Of a stretch of 46,499 nucleotides of DNA, positions 1-7,816 are shown piece after piece. Source of the DNA: Anaerorudis sp964444915. GTDB lineage: Bacteria; Bacteroidota; Bacteroidia; Bacteroidales; Dysgonomonadaceae. Every line of letters starts with the position of its first letter. The first letter of the stretch is position 1. The translations under genes and the position numbers were made by a program. The stretch covers positions 1-46,499 of the forward strand of contig CAYUIY010000003.1 in assembly GCA_964444915.1 (NCBI GenBank), written 5' to 3'. The notes under the pieces are model-generated. The model was not told where the DNA came from, searched no databases, and saw only the letters and a list, made by a program, of their open reading frames with translations.

Positions 1-604
1 AGCGGTTGCCGTGAGGAAGGGGCGCCGCACGGCGGCAAAGGCAAAGAACGGAGCGCAAACACCGCCCGCAATCGACGACATGAAAAAAGGACGTCGGATC
101 GCAGCGGCAGCAAAAGAAGCGAACAGCCGGCCGGCAAACACCACCGAAAGAAAAGAACGTTATGCCGCGGTTGAGGCAGAGGGAAAGAAAAATACGGAAA
201 GTATAACCGCAGTCGACCAAGTACCTGCGACAGCACACCTCGTGCGTGCGACGACACCACAAAAAAACCTTACCCCGCCTGCAATTATCGGCATAAGGAA
301 AAGTGGTGGAGTTACAGCGGCAGCAAAAGAAGCGAACAACCGGCCGGCAAACACCACCGAAAGAAAAGAACGTCATGCCGCAGTTGAGGCAGAGGGAAAG
401 AAAAATACGGAAAGTATAACCGCAGTCGACCAAGTACCTGCGACAGCACACCCCGTGCGTGCGACGACACCACAAAAAAACCTTACCCCGCCCGAAATTA
501 TCGGCATAAGGAAAAGTGGTGGAGCTACAGCGACGCCGCATAAAAACACGGCCCTCCCCGCTCGGAATATCGGTTTCGGGTCGGATAGGCAACACTCCGG
601 TTGA
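1..604 (+). CDS. Hypothetical Lys/Arg/Ala/Thr-rich repeat ORF, open at left edge
   Basis: The frame is open from the window edge to TGA at 602-604, with a GTG at 11 as the first visible start, so it may be partial. The translation has a 71-residue unit present twice (roughly residues 31-101 and 102-172), flanked by shorter related units around the motif KKGRR or RKSGG followed by AAAKEAN. It is low-complexity, strongly basic, and lacks a signal peptide, membrane segment or any domain I recognise. Against it being a real gene: the few differences between the two repeat copies are mostly amino-acid changing (Ser/Asn, Tyr/His, Leu/Pro, Ala/Glu, Val/Ala) with few silent ones, and the G+C content is far above that of the neighbouring genes. 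The in-frame length of 213 bp is the only positive sign. It could equally be non-coding satellite-like DNA. Confidence 0.25.
   Translation, partial: AVAVRKGRRTAAKAKNGAQTPPAIDDMKKGRRIAAAAKEANSRPANTTERKERYAAVEAEGKKNTESITAVDQVPATAHLVRATTPQKNLTPPAIIGIRKSGGVTAAAKEANNRPANTTERKERHAAVEAEGKKNTESITAVDQVPATAHPVRATTPQKNLTPPEIIGIRKSGGATATPHKNTALPARNIGFGSDRQHSG
102..527 (+). repeat. Two tandem 213-bp direct repeats
   Basis: Copy 1 starts at 102 and copy 2 at 315; the CAGCGGCAGCAAAAGAAGC stretch recurs exactly 213 bp apart, and the two copies differ at only about ten positions along their length. A third, diverging start is visible from about 527, and sequence at 11-101 resembles the beginning of the unit in a shorter form (about 69 bp), giving a higher-order arrangement. 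No transposase, integrase or inverted terminal repeats are seen next to it. Confidence 0.9.
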
Positions 605-941
605 AAAGTACATTCACGATATACATCGAGTTCACTCTCGTCTTTGTCAGACGAACAACGCTCCGAACACTCCGGTTGAAAAGATGTTTAAAGGGATTTA
701 ATCGGGAAGAAGTGATCGCTCGGGGATGGGATGTAAGGCGCCCCCGCAGATGTGTTTCCGCCGAAGGCGCATCGTTTCGCGCATACAACACTTAGGTTGA
801 GAGAGGGGGCGAAGATTTTCGTGCCAAAAGCGTGTTGTTTTTTCACGTTTAGCACGTGCTGCACATGCCCGGTTGAATCCATAATTGTAAAAACTCAGCA
901 ATCAACTTTGCTCTTTATACTGTGTTGTACGCGTCGGTTGA
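591..941 (+). repeat. Spaced GGTTGA boxes (degenerate repeat array)
   Basis: GGTTGA occurs five times on the same strand at 599, 674, 795, 871 and 936, four of them preceded by C; the first two share the 18-bp AACACTCCGGTTGAAAAG and the third has AACACTTAGGTTGA. Spacings are 75, 121, 76 and 65 bp. By chance this hexamer is expected about 0.1 times in a stretch this long. The sequences between boxes are unrelated to each other but contain short inverted repeats, for example CGTCT/AGACG near 639-653 and AGCACGTGCT at 851-860. The array continues from the 213-bp repeats, whose first copy also carries GGTTGA at 169. No gene is supported in 605-1034 apart from the tRNA promoter. Function unknown. 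Confidence 0.7.
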
Positions 942-970
942 ATCTACAAAGGGATTTTTGAGGACGAATT

Positions 971-1002
971 TTTGGTTATTTTCGAAAAAAGTAGTAATAT
1001 TG
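971..1002 (+). promoter_or_regulatory. Bacteroidota-type promoter of the tRNA gene
   Basis: TTTG at 971-974 and TAATATTG at 995-1002 are separated by 20 bp, the usual spacing of the -33 (TTTG) and -7 (TAnnTTTG) elements of the primary sigma factor in this phylum; the -7 box has one mismatch. Transcription would start near 1010, about 25 nt before the mature tRNA end. Confidence 0.65.
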
Positions 1003-1034
1003 CATCCGTTTTTGATGAAAAAATTTCATTAACA

Positions 1035-1108
1035 GGTCCCATAGCTCAGCCGGTTAGAGCACCTGACTCATAATCAGGGGGTCCTTGGTTCAAGTCCAAG
1101 TGGGACCA
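1035..1108 (+). tRNA. tRNA with CAT anticodon (Met, possibly Ile2)
   Basis: A full cloverleaf can be folded: acceptor GGTCCCA/TGGGACC (1035-1041 with 1101-1107), D arm with GCTC/GAGC, anticodon stem CCTGA/TCAGG around loop CTCATAA, a short variable loop, T arm CTTGG/CCAAG with loop TTCAAGT, and discriminator A1108. CCA is not encoded. The CAT anticodon reads AUG as elongator tRNA-Met, or AUA if C34 is modified to lysidine (tRNA-Ile2). It is not an initiator by its acceptor end, because the first pair is a normal G-C. I favour elongator Met but cannot separate the two by eye. Confidence 0.95.
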
Positions 1109-1121
1109 CGAGATGGCACAA

Positions 1122-1158
1122 GGCAATCGGTTGATTTCAATCGATTGCTTTTGTTTTT
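1122..1158 (+). terminator. Intrinsic terminator behind the tRNA
   Basis: GGCAATCGGTTG pairs with CAATCGATTGCT around an ATTT loop (12 bp including G-T pairs), followed directly by TTTTGTTTTT. It ends the tRNA transcript and overlaps the 3' end of the convergent regulator gene. Confidence 0.85.
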
Positions 1159-2221
1159 AAATATTGAATTCCTGATAATAATCAATAGTTTCTTTGGTGA
1201 GGATATCCAAAGGCATGTAGTTTTCCACCTGTATGGGATTTCGGTAAATCAAAAATTCAATTAATGTTTTCATTGCCATAAATCCTTGGCGTTCGGGATT
1301 TTGGCCGATTAGAAAATCGATATACTCATTTTTGAGTGCTTTGATATTCGGGGTAGTCAAATCGATACAAACGAGCTTAATGTTATTGATACCATTTTTT
1401 GCAAGATAGTTGGCAATTAGATTTCCTCGTGAGTTTAAAACAACAATTCCTCCAATATCGGTATGTTTATGAAAAAAATCGGACAATAAATCGTCGTTCT
1501 TTTCGGGTTCGAGCACCGAAAAAGGAATGCGGTAAACCTTATTTGTCTGTTTTTTTTCTTTTAGGTAATCGTCGAATCCGTTTTTCCTCAAAATGGTTGT
1601 ATTTGCGCTTTTATCGCCTATTCTGACCGCCTGTAAGATGCCGATATCCGACGGATTGCGCATGATGGCCGTTATGAGTTTGCACATCAGGTAACCGCAA
1701 GTATAATGGTTGGAAGAAAAAAATGCCAAGGGAGAGGTTTGTTCAACCATTGAATCGACAAAAACATAAGGGATAGATTTTTTATTGAGTTCAGAAGTCA
1801 GGTAGAGGGTTTCTTTCTTGAAAGTGGGACCAATAATTAATGCATCGGTAGGAATTTCAAGAATTTCTTTGAAAGTTTCACGGCAGGAATAAATGTCGTA
1901 TTGGTTATAAGTATGAATCAAACAATTCACATTGATATTTTCATATTCTTCCAAAGCACGTTGAATGCCTTTGTGAATACTTTCCCAGTATTCGCCTTTC
2001 GAAACCGTTGGAGTGGTAATAGTAATCTGATAATTTTTTTTCAATGACAGTCCCGAAATGTGGATGTTTGGTTTGTAGTCAACTTGTTCCAGCACTTCTT
2101 CTACTGCTTTTCGAGCGGCTTCCGATACATTCCCTCTATTGTGTAAAACCCTATCGACAGTTCCGGTGGAAACTCCGGCTAACTTGGCTATATCTTTAAT
2201 TCGAATTTTTCTCTTTCGCAT
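1157..2221 (-). CDS. LacI-family transcriptional regulator
   Basis: A 354-residue DNA-binding repressor. The N-terminus (residues about 5-50) is a classic LacI helix-turn-helix with IKDIAKLAGVSTGTVDRVLH, followed by the hinge and a periplasmic-binding-protein-like sensor domain (from about residue 60) that should bind a sugar or related small molecule. I chose the ATG at 2221 rather than a start at 2293, because a TATATTTG -7 promoter box lies at 2282-2289, so the longer form would begin upstream of its own promoter, and the extra residues do not look like part of the family. It diverges from the ECF sigma gene of the first glycan locus and may control it or a distant sugar operon; the target is unknown. 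The ligand cannot be named from sequence. Confidence 0.92.
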   Translation of the reverse strand: MRKRKIRIKDIAKLAGVSTGTVDRVLHNRGNVSEAARKAVEEVLEQVDYKPNIHISGLSLKKNYQITITTPTVSKGEYWESIHKGIQRALEEYENINVNCLIHTYNQYDIYSCRETFKEILEIPTDALIIGPTFKKETLYLTSELNKKSIPYVFVDSMVEQTSPLAFFSSNHYTCGYLMCKLITAIMRNPSDIGILQAVRIGDKSANTTILRKNGFDDYLKEKKQTNKVYRIPFSVLEPEKNDDLLSDFFHKHTDIGGIVVLNSRGNLIANYLAKNGINNIKLVCIDLTTPNIKALKNEYIDFLIGQNPERQGFMAMKTLIEFLIYRNPIQVENYMPLDILTKETIDYYQEFNI

Positions 2222-2281
2222 TTTCTTGTTGTTTATTTCTGAATATTTTTCTGTTTCCTCCCTTAAAAAGTTTTTGTTCAG

Positions 2282-2289
2282 CAAATATA
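2282..2289 (-). promoter_or_regulatory. -7 promoter box of the LacI-type gene
   Basis: Read on the minus strand this is TATATTTG, an exact TAnnTTTG match. The start would be near 2275, about 55 nt ahead of the ATG at 2221. No convincing -33 TTTG is seen at 19-21 bp. Confidence 0.5.
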
Positions 2290-2397
2290 ACATAATGCTT
2301 TCGAAAATACGAATTGAAGTTAAACTAAAATACAGCTATCTTGTATTTTATAAATGCTAAAAACAGAATCATAAGGTAATGGTTTGGTAGAAATACG

Positions 2398-2405
2398 TAT
2401 CTTTG
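2398..2405 (+). promoter_or_regulatory. -7 promoter box of the first ECF sigma gene
   Basis: TATCTTTG matches TAnnTTTG exactly and sits 28 bp ahead of ATG 2433. It overlaps the TTG at 2403, which argues against that codon as the start. The -33 element is not clear. Confidence 0.5.
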
Positions 2406-2432
2406 AGCGATGTTTTGTATTTCTGTTTTTTT

Positions 2433-3008
2433 ATGAAAGACAATTTTTCTATCATCGAAAACGAAGATCATGCTTTGTTTCTTTTGATCAAGAAAGGAGA
2501 CAAAGATGCCTTTGTGGTGGTATATCACAAATATCATTCCTATTTGTATTCGCTGGCGTTGCGTTACCTGAAAAATGTTGAAGCGGCAGAAGAAGCTGTT
2601 CAGCATGTATTTGTAAAATTGTGGGAAAGTACCCGACACATCGAGATAGAGATTAATCTAAAAAATTATCTTTACACCATGACCAAAAATTATATCTTGA
2701 ATTATTTTCGTGATAACAAAAAAATGGTTTCGATAAATTATGTAAATGCACAAGAAGAGATTTCGGATGGTAACGATTTTTCAACGCTGCTCGAAGAAAT
2801 GCAATTATCGGAAATACTAGAACAAGGAATTGAGAAGCTTCCTGCTCGAAAAAAAGAAATCTGCAAAATGAAAATGGAAGGAAGCATTAGTAATCAGGAA
2901 ATTGCAGACCGAATGGGTATTTCTATTCATACTGTTAAATCGCATTATCAGGAAGCTATAAAAATGCTTCGAAAGTATTTTCGCAAAATGAAATTAATGT
3001 TGTTTTGA
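2433..3008 (+). CDS. ECF sigma-70 factor (FecI-like), PUL1
   Basis: A 191-residue extracytoplasmic-function sigma factor. Region 2 spans about residues 12-85 (DAFVVVYHKYHSYLYSLALR, then EEAVQHVFVKLWE, the usual core-binding and -10 recognition segment), and region 4 about 130-185 (LPARKKEICKMK, then NQEIADRMGISIHTVKSH, the -35-binding helix-turn-helix). It is followed 68 bp later by a FecR anti-sigma gene and then a SusC gene with an STN signalling domain, the standard trans-envelope switch in which glycan import through SusC releases sigma via the anti-sigma protein. It should therefore turn on the PUL1 operon. Start chosen at ATG 2433 from the promoter position and from the family's usual N-terminus. 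Confidence 0.95.
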   Translation: MKDNFSIIENEDHALFLLIKKGDKDAFVVVYHKYHSYLYSLALRYLKNVEAAEEAVQHVFVKLWESTRHIEIEINLKNYLYTMTKNYILNYFRDNKKMVSINYVNAQEEISDGNDFSTLLEEMQLSEILEQGIEKLPARKKEICKMKMEGSISNQEIADRMGISIHTVKSHYQEAIKMLRKYFRKMKLMLF

Positions 3009-3076
3009 AAAAAACATTTTTTAACTCATATTTTTTCATGATTTGTGTGTCTATTCAATAAAGGAGCAATAATTTC

Positions 3077-4066
3077 ATGAATTTGTCCGGAAAGGAAACA
3101 ATAAAAAAGGTAATCGATGGTTCATCTTCCAAAGAAAATGCCCGATGTGTTGTAGAGTGGTTTTCTTCAACGATCGAAGGGCAACAATTTCTGTCGGATA
3201 TGATCGATCGGGATATGTATTTAGAAGAGTTTTCCTCCGGTCAAAAAACGATTTCTCCCATTCAATCGGAAATTATCTTATCGAGAATCGATAAAGAAAT
3301 TCGGCATAAGCGTTATGTGCGTATGGCCCGTTTGACGGCAGCCATTGTTGTTCCTTTTGTTGTTTTGCTTGGTTTCGGGCTGTATTTGAATTCGCAAGTC
3401 GATATTTTCGGTAAATCTCCCTATGACGAAATTTATATACCTAAAGGTGAGAGCGCCCGAATTCTTTTTCAGGATGGAAGCGATGTTTACCTTAACGCCG
3501 ATACCAAAATACGCTATCCCAGAAAATTTGGGTTGACCAAACGGCAGGTATACGTTGAAGGTGAGGCTTATTTTAATGTTACTCCGGCAAAAAGGCGTCC
3601 GTTTATTGTTCATGCAGGAAATGTTGATGTAAAAGTGTTAGGCACTTCATTTAATGTGAAGGCTTACGAAGATGAAGAGAAAATAGAAGTGGTATTGGAT
3701 GAGGGGAAAATAGAATTTCGGACATCCGGCAATCAGTATGCTCTTTTACCCGGTCAGCAGCTCGTTTACCATAAAACGAATGGGGAATCGGTGGTTCGAA
3801 ATCTTTCAAAATCAACCAATCTTTCGCTATGGAAAAATAATGTTTTCTATTTTCATGATACTCCCCTCGAAGAAGTTCTTCGCATGTTGGAAAGAAGATA
3901 CGATGTTTCTTTCGAAATAAAAGATGAGAAAGCATTACGGTATTCGTATACGCTCATTACCCGTCAAACCACAATTACTGATATTCTTGGCGAATTGGAA
4001 AAAATCGCTCCCGTGAAATTCACTTTTCAAAAAGATAAAATTCTGGTGACTCTCCGCCGGCCTTAA
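3077..4066 (+). CDS. FecR-family anti-sigma factor, PUL1
   Basis: A 329-residue inner-membrane anti-sigma regulator. Residues 1-80 form the cytoplasmic sigma-binding part, about 83-103 is one membrane segment, about 115-215 is the periplasmic FecR domain (IPKGESARILFQDGSDVYLNADT, then VEGEAYFNV and VLGTSFNVKAY, all family hallmarks), and the C-terminal ~75 residues form the secretin/STN-like domain (DTPLEEVLRMLERRYDVSFE) common in Bacteroidota FecR proteins. It should hold the upstream ECF sigma inactive until the STN domain of the downstream SusC signals substrate. An AAAGGAG stretch precedes the ATG at 3077. Confidence 0.95.
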   Translation: MNLSGKETIKKVIDGSSSKENARCVVEWFSSTIEGQQFLSDMIDRDMYLEEFSSGQKTISPIQSEIILSRIDKEIRHKRYVRMARLTAAIVVPFVVLLGFGLYLNSQVDIFGKSPYDEIYIPKGESARILFQDGSDVYLNADTKIRYPRKFGLTKRQVYVEGEAYFNVTPAKRRPFIVHAGNVDVKVLGTSFNVKAYEDEEKIEVVLDEGKIEFRTSGNQYALLPGQQLVYHKTNGESVVRNLSKSTNLSLWKNNVFYFHDTPLEEVLRMLERRYDVSFEIKDEKALRYSYTLITRQTTITDILGELEKIAPVKFTFQKDKILVTLRRP

Positions 4067-4101
4067 AGATTCGTTTATTTTTATTTTCCGGTTTTTGCTT
4101 C

Positions 4102-4127
4102 AGGAGAACATAAATGCTCCTTTTTAA
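4102..4127 (+). terminator. Putative terminator behind the PUL1 sigma/anti-sigma pair
   Basis: AGGAG at 4102-4106 pairs with CTCCT at 4117-4121, with a short inner CAT/ATG extension, followed by a T-rich run. The stem is short, so it may only weaken read-through into susC, which then would rely on its own sigma-dependent promoter in 4130-4290. Confidence 0.45.
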
Positions 4128-4290
4128 ATTTTATATTTCTTTAACTCATCCTTTTCTCTCTTAGCGGTGTCAATATTATAAATAATGCCAAAATTGTTAA
4201 AAAATAATTTGATTTAAAGCGTAAGTAATTTGAAGAGGAAAACAAGATCAATTTTATCTATATGTTTAATTTTTAATACATTAACAAACC

Positions 4291-5682
4291 ATGAGAAGAA
4301 TTCTTTACAAGAAGCGTACGGTTATTCTGCTCTTTCTTTTGGCGTTCAGCTTTAGTGTAAGTTCAGCGCAAAAAGTCAGTTTAGATTTCAACCGAAAAAG
4401 CTTAAAAACGGTGTTGGAGAGTATTACCGAGCAAACAGGTTACACCTTGGCTTACAGCAAGGAGGTGGTAAACCTTAACGAACGGGTAACCATTCGTGTA
4501 ACCGATGTTGAACTTACTCAGGTATTGGATGAGTTGTTGTCGCCTCGTAACATTGGCTACGAGATTAAAGACAACAAAATCTACATTTTTGAGCTGCCTG
4601 CAAAAAAGGAAGTTGCTGAAAATCGACAAACTCCACAGCAGGATCAGGTGCAAATAAGAGGAAAAGTGACGGATGTGAATGGTGAGCCCATTATCGGAGC
4701 CAATATTTTTGTTCCGGGAACAGCAATTGGTACCATAAGCGATATTGATGGCAATTATGTTTTATCGGTTCCGAAAGGTTCCGTTGTTCGGTTTTCTTAT
4801 CTCGGTTACGTCGACCAAGAATTTACGATTGCAGAGCCTACCACATTGAACGTTAGGATGGAAGAAGAAGTGAAAGTATTGGATGAGTTGGTAGTAATAG
4901 GTTATGGTGTCCAAAAGAAAAGTGTTGTAACCGCCGCCATCAGCAGGGTTACAGCAGAAGAATTGGATGTTCCAAGGCCTTCTCGAATAGAGGATGTTTT
5001 AAAGGGTAAAGTTTCGGGTGTCCAAATAACTCAGAGTTCCGGTCATCCCGGAGCCGAATCCAAAGTACGCATTCGCGGCATTGGCACTGTGAATAATAGT
5101 GATCCCCTTTATATTGTTGACGGCATGCCGGTTGATGGCGGCATCAACTATTTGAATCCGGTGGATATTCAGTCAGTAGAAATACTTAAAGATGCAGCAT
5201 CGGCTGCGATTTATGGTGCTCGAGCAGCAAATGGTGTGATTCTTATTACTACGAAGACAGGTGAAGGTATTGTAAAAGGTGTGGGGAAGCATGTTATTAA
5301 TTATGATTTTAACTATGGATGGCAGAATCCGTGGAAGAAAAAATCGGTATTAAATGCCTTAGAATATATGGTCATAATGAATGAAGCTCAGATTAACGAT
5401 GGAAATTTGCCGCGATATACCAAAGAGCAAATTACTAAGGCAGGAAAAGGAACAGATTGGCAAGATGAAACTTTCAATTACGATGCTCCTGTTCAAGCTC
5501 ACCAACTCAGTTTGAGTGGAAATTCCGAAAAAATATCTTATTTTCTTTCTTTGGGATATTATGATCAAGATGGTATTGTAGGAGGGAATTACGGGAAATC
5601 TAATTATGAAGATGGAGTTTGCGAACAAATTCGACCTATAATGTATTTGAAGATAAAGAGCGCAGTGTTTTTAATAAGTTAA
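4291..5682 (+). CDS. SusC N-terminal fragment (STN, regulatory and plug domains)
   Basis: The 463-residue upstream reading frame of the broken SusC. It holds the signal peptide, STN domain, the beta domain with VTDVNGEPIIGANIFV, the DELVVIGYG junction, the plug (RIRGIGTVNNSDPLYIVDGM and AAIYGARAANGVILITTK) and the first barrel strands. The last ~24 residues after NYE are out of frame and not SusC-like. Alone it could not form a pore. Confidence 0.75.
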   Translation: MRRILYKKRTVILLFLLAFSFSVSSAQKVSLDFNRKSLKTVLESITEQTGYTLAYSKEVVNLNERVTIRVTDVELTQVLDELLSPRNIGYEIKDNKIYIFELPAKKEVAENRQTPQQDQVQIRGKVTDVNGEPIIGANIFVPGTAIGTISDIDGNYVLSVPKGSVVRFSYLGYVDQEFTIAEPTTLNVRMEEEVKVLDELVVIGYGVQKKSVVTAAISRVTAEELDVPRPSRIEDVLKGKVSGVQITQSSGHPGAESKVRIRGIGTVNNSDPLYIVDGMPVDGGINYLNPVDIQSVEILKDAASAAIYGARAANGVILITTKTGEGIVKGVGKHVINYDFNYGWQNPWKKKSVLNALEYMVIMNEAQINDGNLPRYTKEQITKAGKGTDWQDETFNYDAPVQAHQLSLSGNSEKISYFLSLGYYDQDGIVGGNYGKSNYEDGVCEQIRPIMYLKIKSAVFLIS

Positions 5683-7796
5683 GAGTTGGTGTAAATGTTG
5701 GTTATTCAAGGGATAATTCTACAGGCATTGAAACTAATTCTGAATATGGTTCCGTTTTAGGAAGTGCGTTGGCATTCAATCCGCGTATCCCTGTTTATGC
5801 TCCGGAGACTTCAGATGATCCGGATATTCAACCGATTTCTGCTATTTTGGCTGCTCATCCGTATGCAGTCACAGATAAAAAAGGAAGAGTGTTTTCGATT
5901 CCTCCGGCAGGTTTTCAGGAAATTGCTAATCCTGTGGCCATGTTGAATCAACCTCGGTCAGACCGATGGAATTCAGATAAATTTGTGGGAACATTTTGGG
6001 GAGAAGTAGATATCTTACCCGGTTTAAAATTCAGGAGTAGTTATGGTTTTGATCTTGCTTTTTGGGGTGATGATGGGTATGAATTTCCCTATTTTTTGGC
6101 TACCCAGGGTAAGGATGTAAATCAGAGTTCCGTATGGAGTCAAATGAATCGGGGATTTAAATGGCAGGTTGAAAACGTATTTACGTATAATAAAATATTT
6201 TCGGATATACATAATTTGACATTTGTATTGGGGCAATCGGCTCAAAAATATACTTATCGCCAATTGGGTGGTAGCGATTATGATTTATTGGGAACCGATC
6301 CCAAGCTGGCAACCATAAATGCAGCAACAGCCGATCGCGACAAGGAACGTATTTATGGGGGAACTGGAGGATTTGATTTTACGTCATTGGCTTCTTATTT
6401 TGGACGAGTGGATTATAATTATGCTGAACGTTACATGTTGCAGGCAACCGTTCGCCGTGATGGTTCTTCCAGGTTTGGGCCAAACAATAAATGGGCGATT
6501 TTTCCCGCTGTATCGGTAGGATGGAATGTGTTAAACGAACCGTTTTTAATCGATAATCATCCTGATTGGATTGAAGCGCTTAAACTTCGTTTCAGTTGGG
6601 GTAAAAATGGGAATGAAAATATCGGAAATTTTCGTTATACCTCATTGATGGATGGAGGACAAAATTACTATTTCGGCGGTGGCTATTCTGTAGCTACGGG
6701 AACAAAAACAGGGACTATGCAATATGGAACTTCACCGTCGGCTTTACCTAATCCGAGTGTAAAATGGGAAGAGTCGGAACAAACCAATCTGGGTTTTGAT
6801 GCTTATTTTTTGCGAACTGCTCTTACTTTTAGTTTCGATTATTTTAAGAAGAAAACCAATGGAATGTTAATGGATCAGCCTATTCCAAGTTATGTGGGAC
6901 AGGGTGCTCCCATAGGCAATGTGGGGAATATGGAAAATTGGGGACTCGAATTTGAAGTGGGTTGGAAACAAGTGGTTGGCGATTTTAGGTATAATATTTC
7001 GGCAAATGCTTCCTATTTGAGGAATAAATTGATAAAACTTGGTACGGCATCCGGCGAAGCCATTTATGAAACTGCGGGTGCTTCCGGATTAGGAAGTTTT
7101 ATCAAAGGACAAAACGGTGAAGTATGGCCTTTCTTCTATGGATATAAAACGGACGGAATTTTTCAGAATCAAGCAGAAGTTGATGCATATGTGAATTCTA
7201 AGGGGCAAAAATACCAGCCGAAGGCACAACCCGGAGATGTTCGTTTTGTGGATTTTAACGGCGACGGAGTGGTTGATGATAATGATAAAACAAAAATCGG
7301 AAAGGGTATGCCCGATTGGACTTTTGGATTATCATTAGGAGCAGAATGGAAGAAATTTGATTTGAATTTATTTTTCCAGGGAACTGCAGGGAATGACATG
7401 TTCGACTTTTCGATGCGAGGCGACATTCCGGCAATGAATCGTCCATCCTGGATGCTTCAGCGCTGGCATGGGGAAGGAACTTCAAATAAAATTCCGCGTA
7501 TGACCAGTGCAGATCCCAACGGCAACTGGCGTTCTTCTGACCTTTACATTAAAAATGGCAGTTTCCTGCGTTTAAAAACTGCACAGCTCGGGTATACTTT
7601 ACCGGCCATGTGGACAAAAAAAATAGCGATTCAGCAATTAAGAATATATATTTCGGCTGAAAACCTCTTGACTTTTACCGGTTATGACGGATTCGATCCC
7701 GAAGTTGCTACCGGAGATTATACAAGGATTGGAGTTGACCGAGGAGTTTATCCTCAATCAAGAACCCTATATCTCGGTGCAAATATATCTTTTTAA
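5610..7796 (+). CDS. SusC C-terminal fragment (beta-barrel)
   Basis: The downstream frame of the broken SusC, about 728 residues, entirely TonB-dependent-receptor barrel (RYMLQATVRRDGSSRFGPNN, GWNVLNEPF, LRFSWGKNGNENIG and the late motif FLRLKTAQLGYTLP are typical SusC barrel strands). The first possible start is the TTG at 5619, but it has no signal peptide, so an independently made protein would not reach the outer membrane. Confidence 0.75.
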   Translation, partial: RWSLRTNSTYNVFEDKERSVFNKLRVGVNVGYSRDNSTGIETNSEYGSVLGSALAFNPRIPVYAPETSDDPDIQPISAILAAHPYAVTDKKGRVFSIPPAGFQEIANPVAMLNQPRSDRWNSDKFVGTFWGEVDILPGLKFRSSYGFDLAFWGDDGYEFPYFLATQGKDVNQSSVWSQMNRGFKWQVENVFTYNKIFSDIHNLTFVLGQSAQKYTYRQLGGSDYDLLGTDPKLATINAATADRDKERIYGGTGGFDFTSLASYFGRVDYNYAERYMLQATVRRDGSSRFGPNNKWAIFPAVSVGWNVLNEPFLIDNHPDWIEALKLRFSWGKNGNENIGNFRYTSLMDGGQNYYFGGGYSVATGTKTGTMQYGTSPSALPNPSVKWEESEQTNLGFDAYFLRTALTFSFDYFKKKTNGMLMDQPIPSYVGQGAPIGNVGNMENWGLEFEVGWKQVVGDFRYNISANASYLRNKLIKLGTASGEAIYETAGASGLGSFIKGQNGEVWPFFYGYKTDGIFQNQAEVDAYVNSKGQKYQPKAQPGDVRFVDFNGDGVVDDNDKTKIGKGMPDWTFGLSLGAEWKKFDLNLFFQGTAGNDMFDFSMRGDIPAMNRPSWMLQRWHGEGTSNKIPRMTSADPNGNWRSSDLYIKNGSFLRLKTAQLGYTLPAMWTKKIAIQQLRIYISAENLLTFTGYDGFDPEVATGDYTRIGVDRGVYPQSRTLYLGANISF

Positions 7797-7816
7797 CCAT
7801 TTAATAAAATGAAAAT

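Larger units (their letters stand above)
4291..7796 (+). pseudogene. SusC/RagA TonB-linked outer membrane transporter, frameshifted (PUL1)
   Basis: Together the two frames make one SusC of about 1168 residues: signal peptide (cut after SVSSA), STN domain (about residues 28-100), carboxypeptidase-regulatory-like beta domain (about 122-205), TonB plug (about 215-330) and a 22-stranded barrel ending in the aromatic terminal residue (LGANISF). Such proteins import oligosaccharides, with SusD as the lid. The frame breaks at about 5610: frame 1 reads NYE and then runs off into unrelated residues to a stop at 5680-5682, while another frame continues from position 5610 with RWSLRTNSTYNVF, which is the expected barrel sequence. 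One extra A after GAA at 5608-5610 restores everything. This is either a true single-base deletion that disables the transporter or a sequencing/assembly error; no other decay is visible. Confidence 0.88.

Noticed and set aside
160..357. Minus-strand frame with a hydrophobic, signal-like translation inside the left repeats
   Set aside because: It only mirrors the basic repeat on the other strand; no start context or conservation support.
591..941. CRISPR array
   Set aside because: The shared motif is too short and degenerate, spacing varies from 65 to 121 bp, and no cas genes are present.
516..961. Several short overlapping frames on both strands around the GGTTGA boxes
   Set aside because: None shows a known motif, a ribosome binding site or consistent codon use, and they overlap each other in all frames.
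1035..1108. tRNA gene as attachment site of an integrated element
   Set aside because: I found no second copy of the tRNA 3' end in the window and no integrase gene nearby.
5600..5682. Programmed ribosomal frameshift in PUL1 susC
   Set aside because: No slippery heptamer or downstream pseudoknot is evident; a one-base deletion or sequencing error explains it better.
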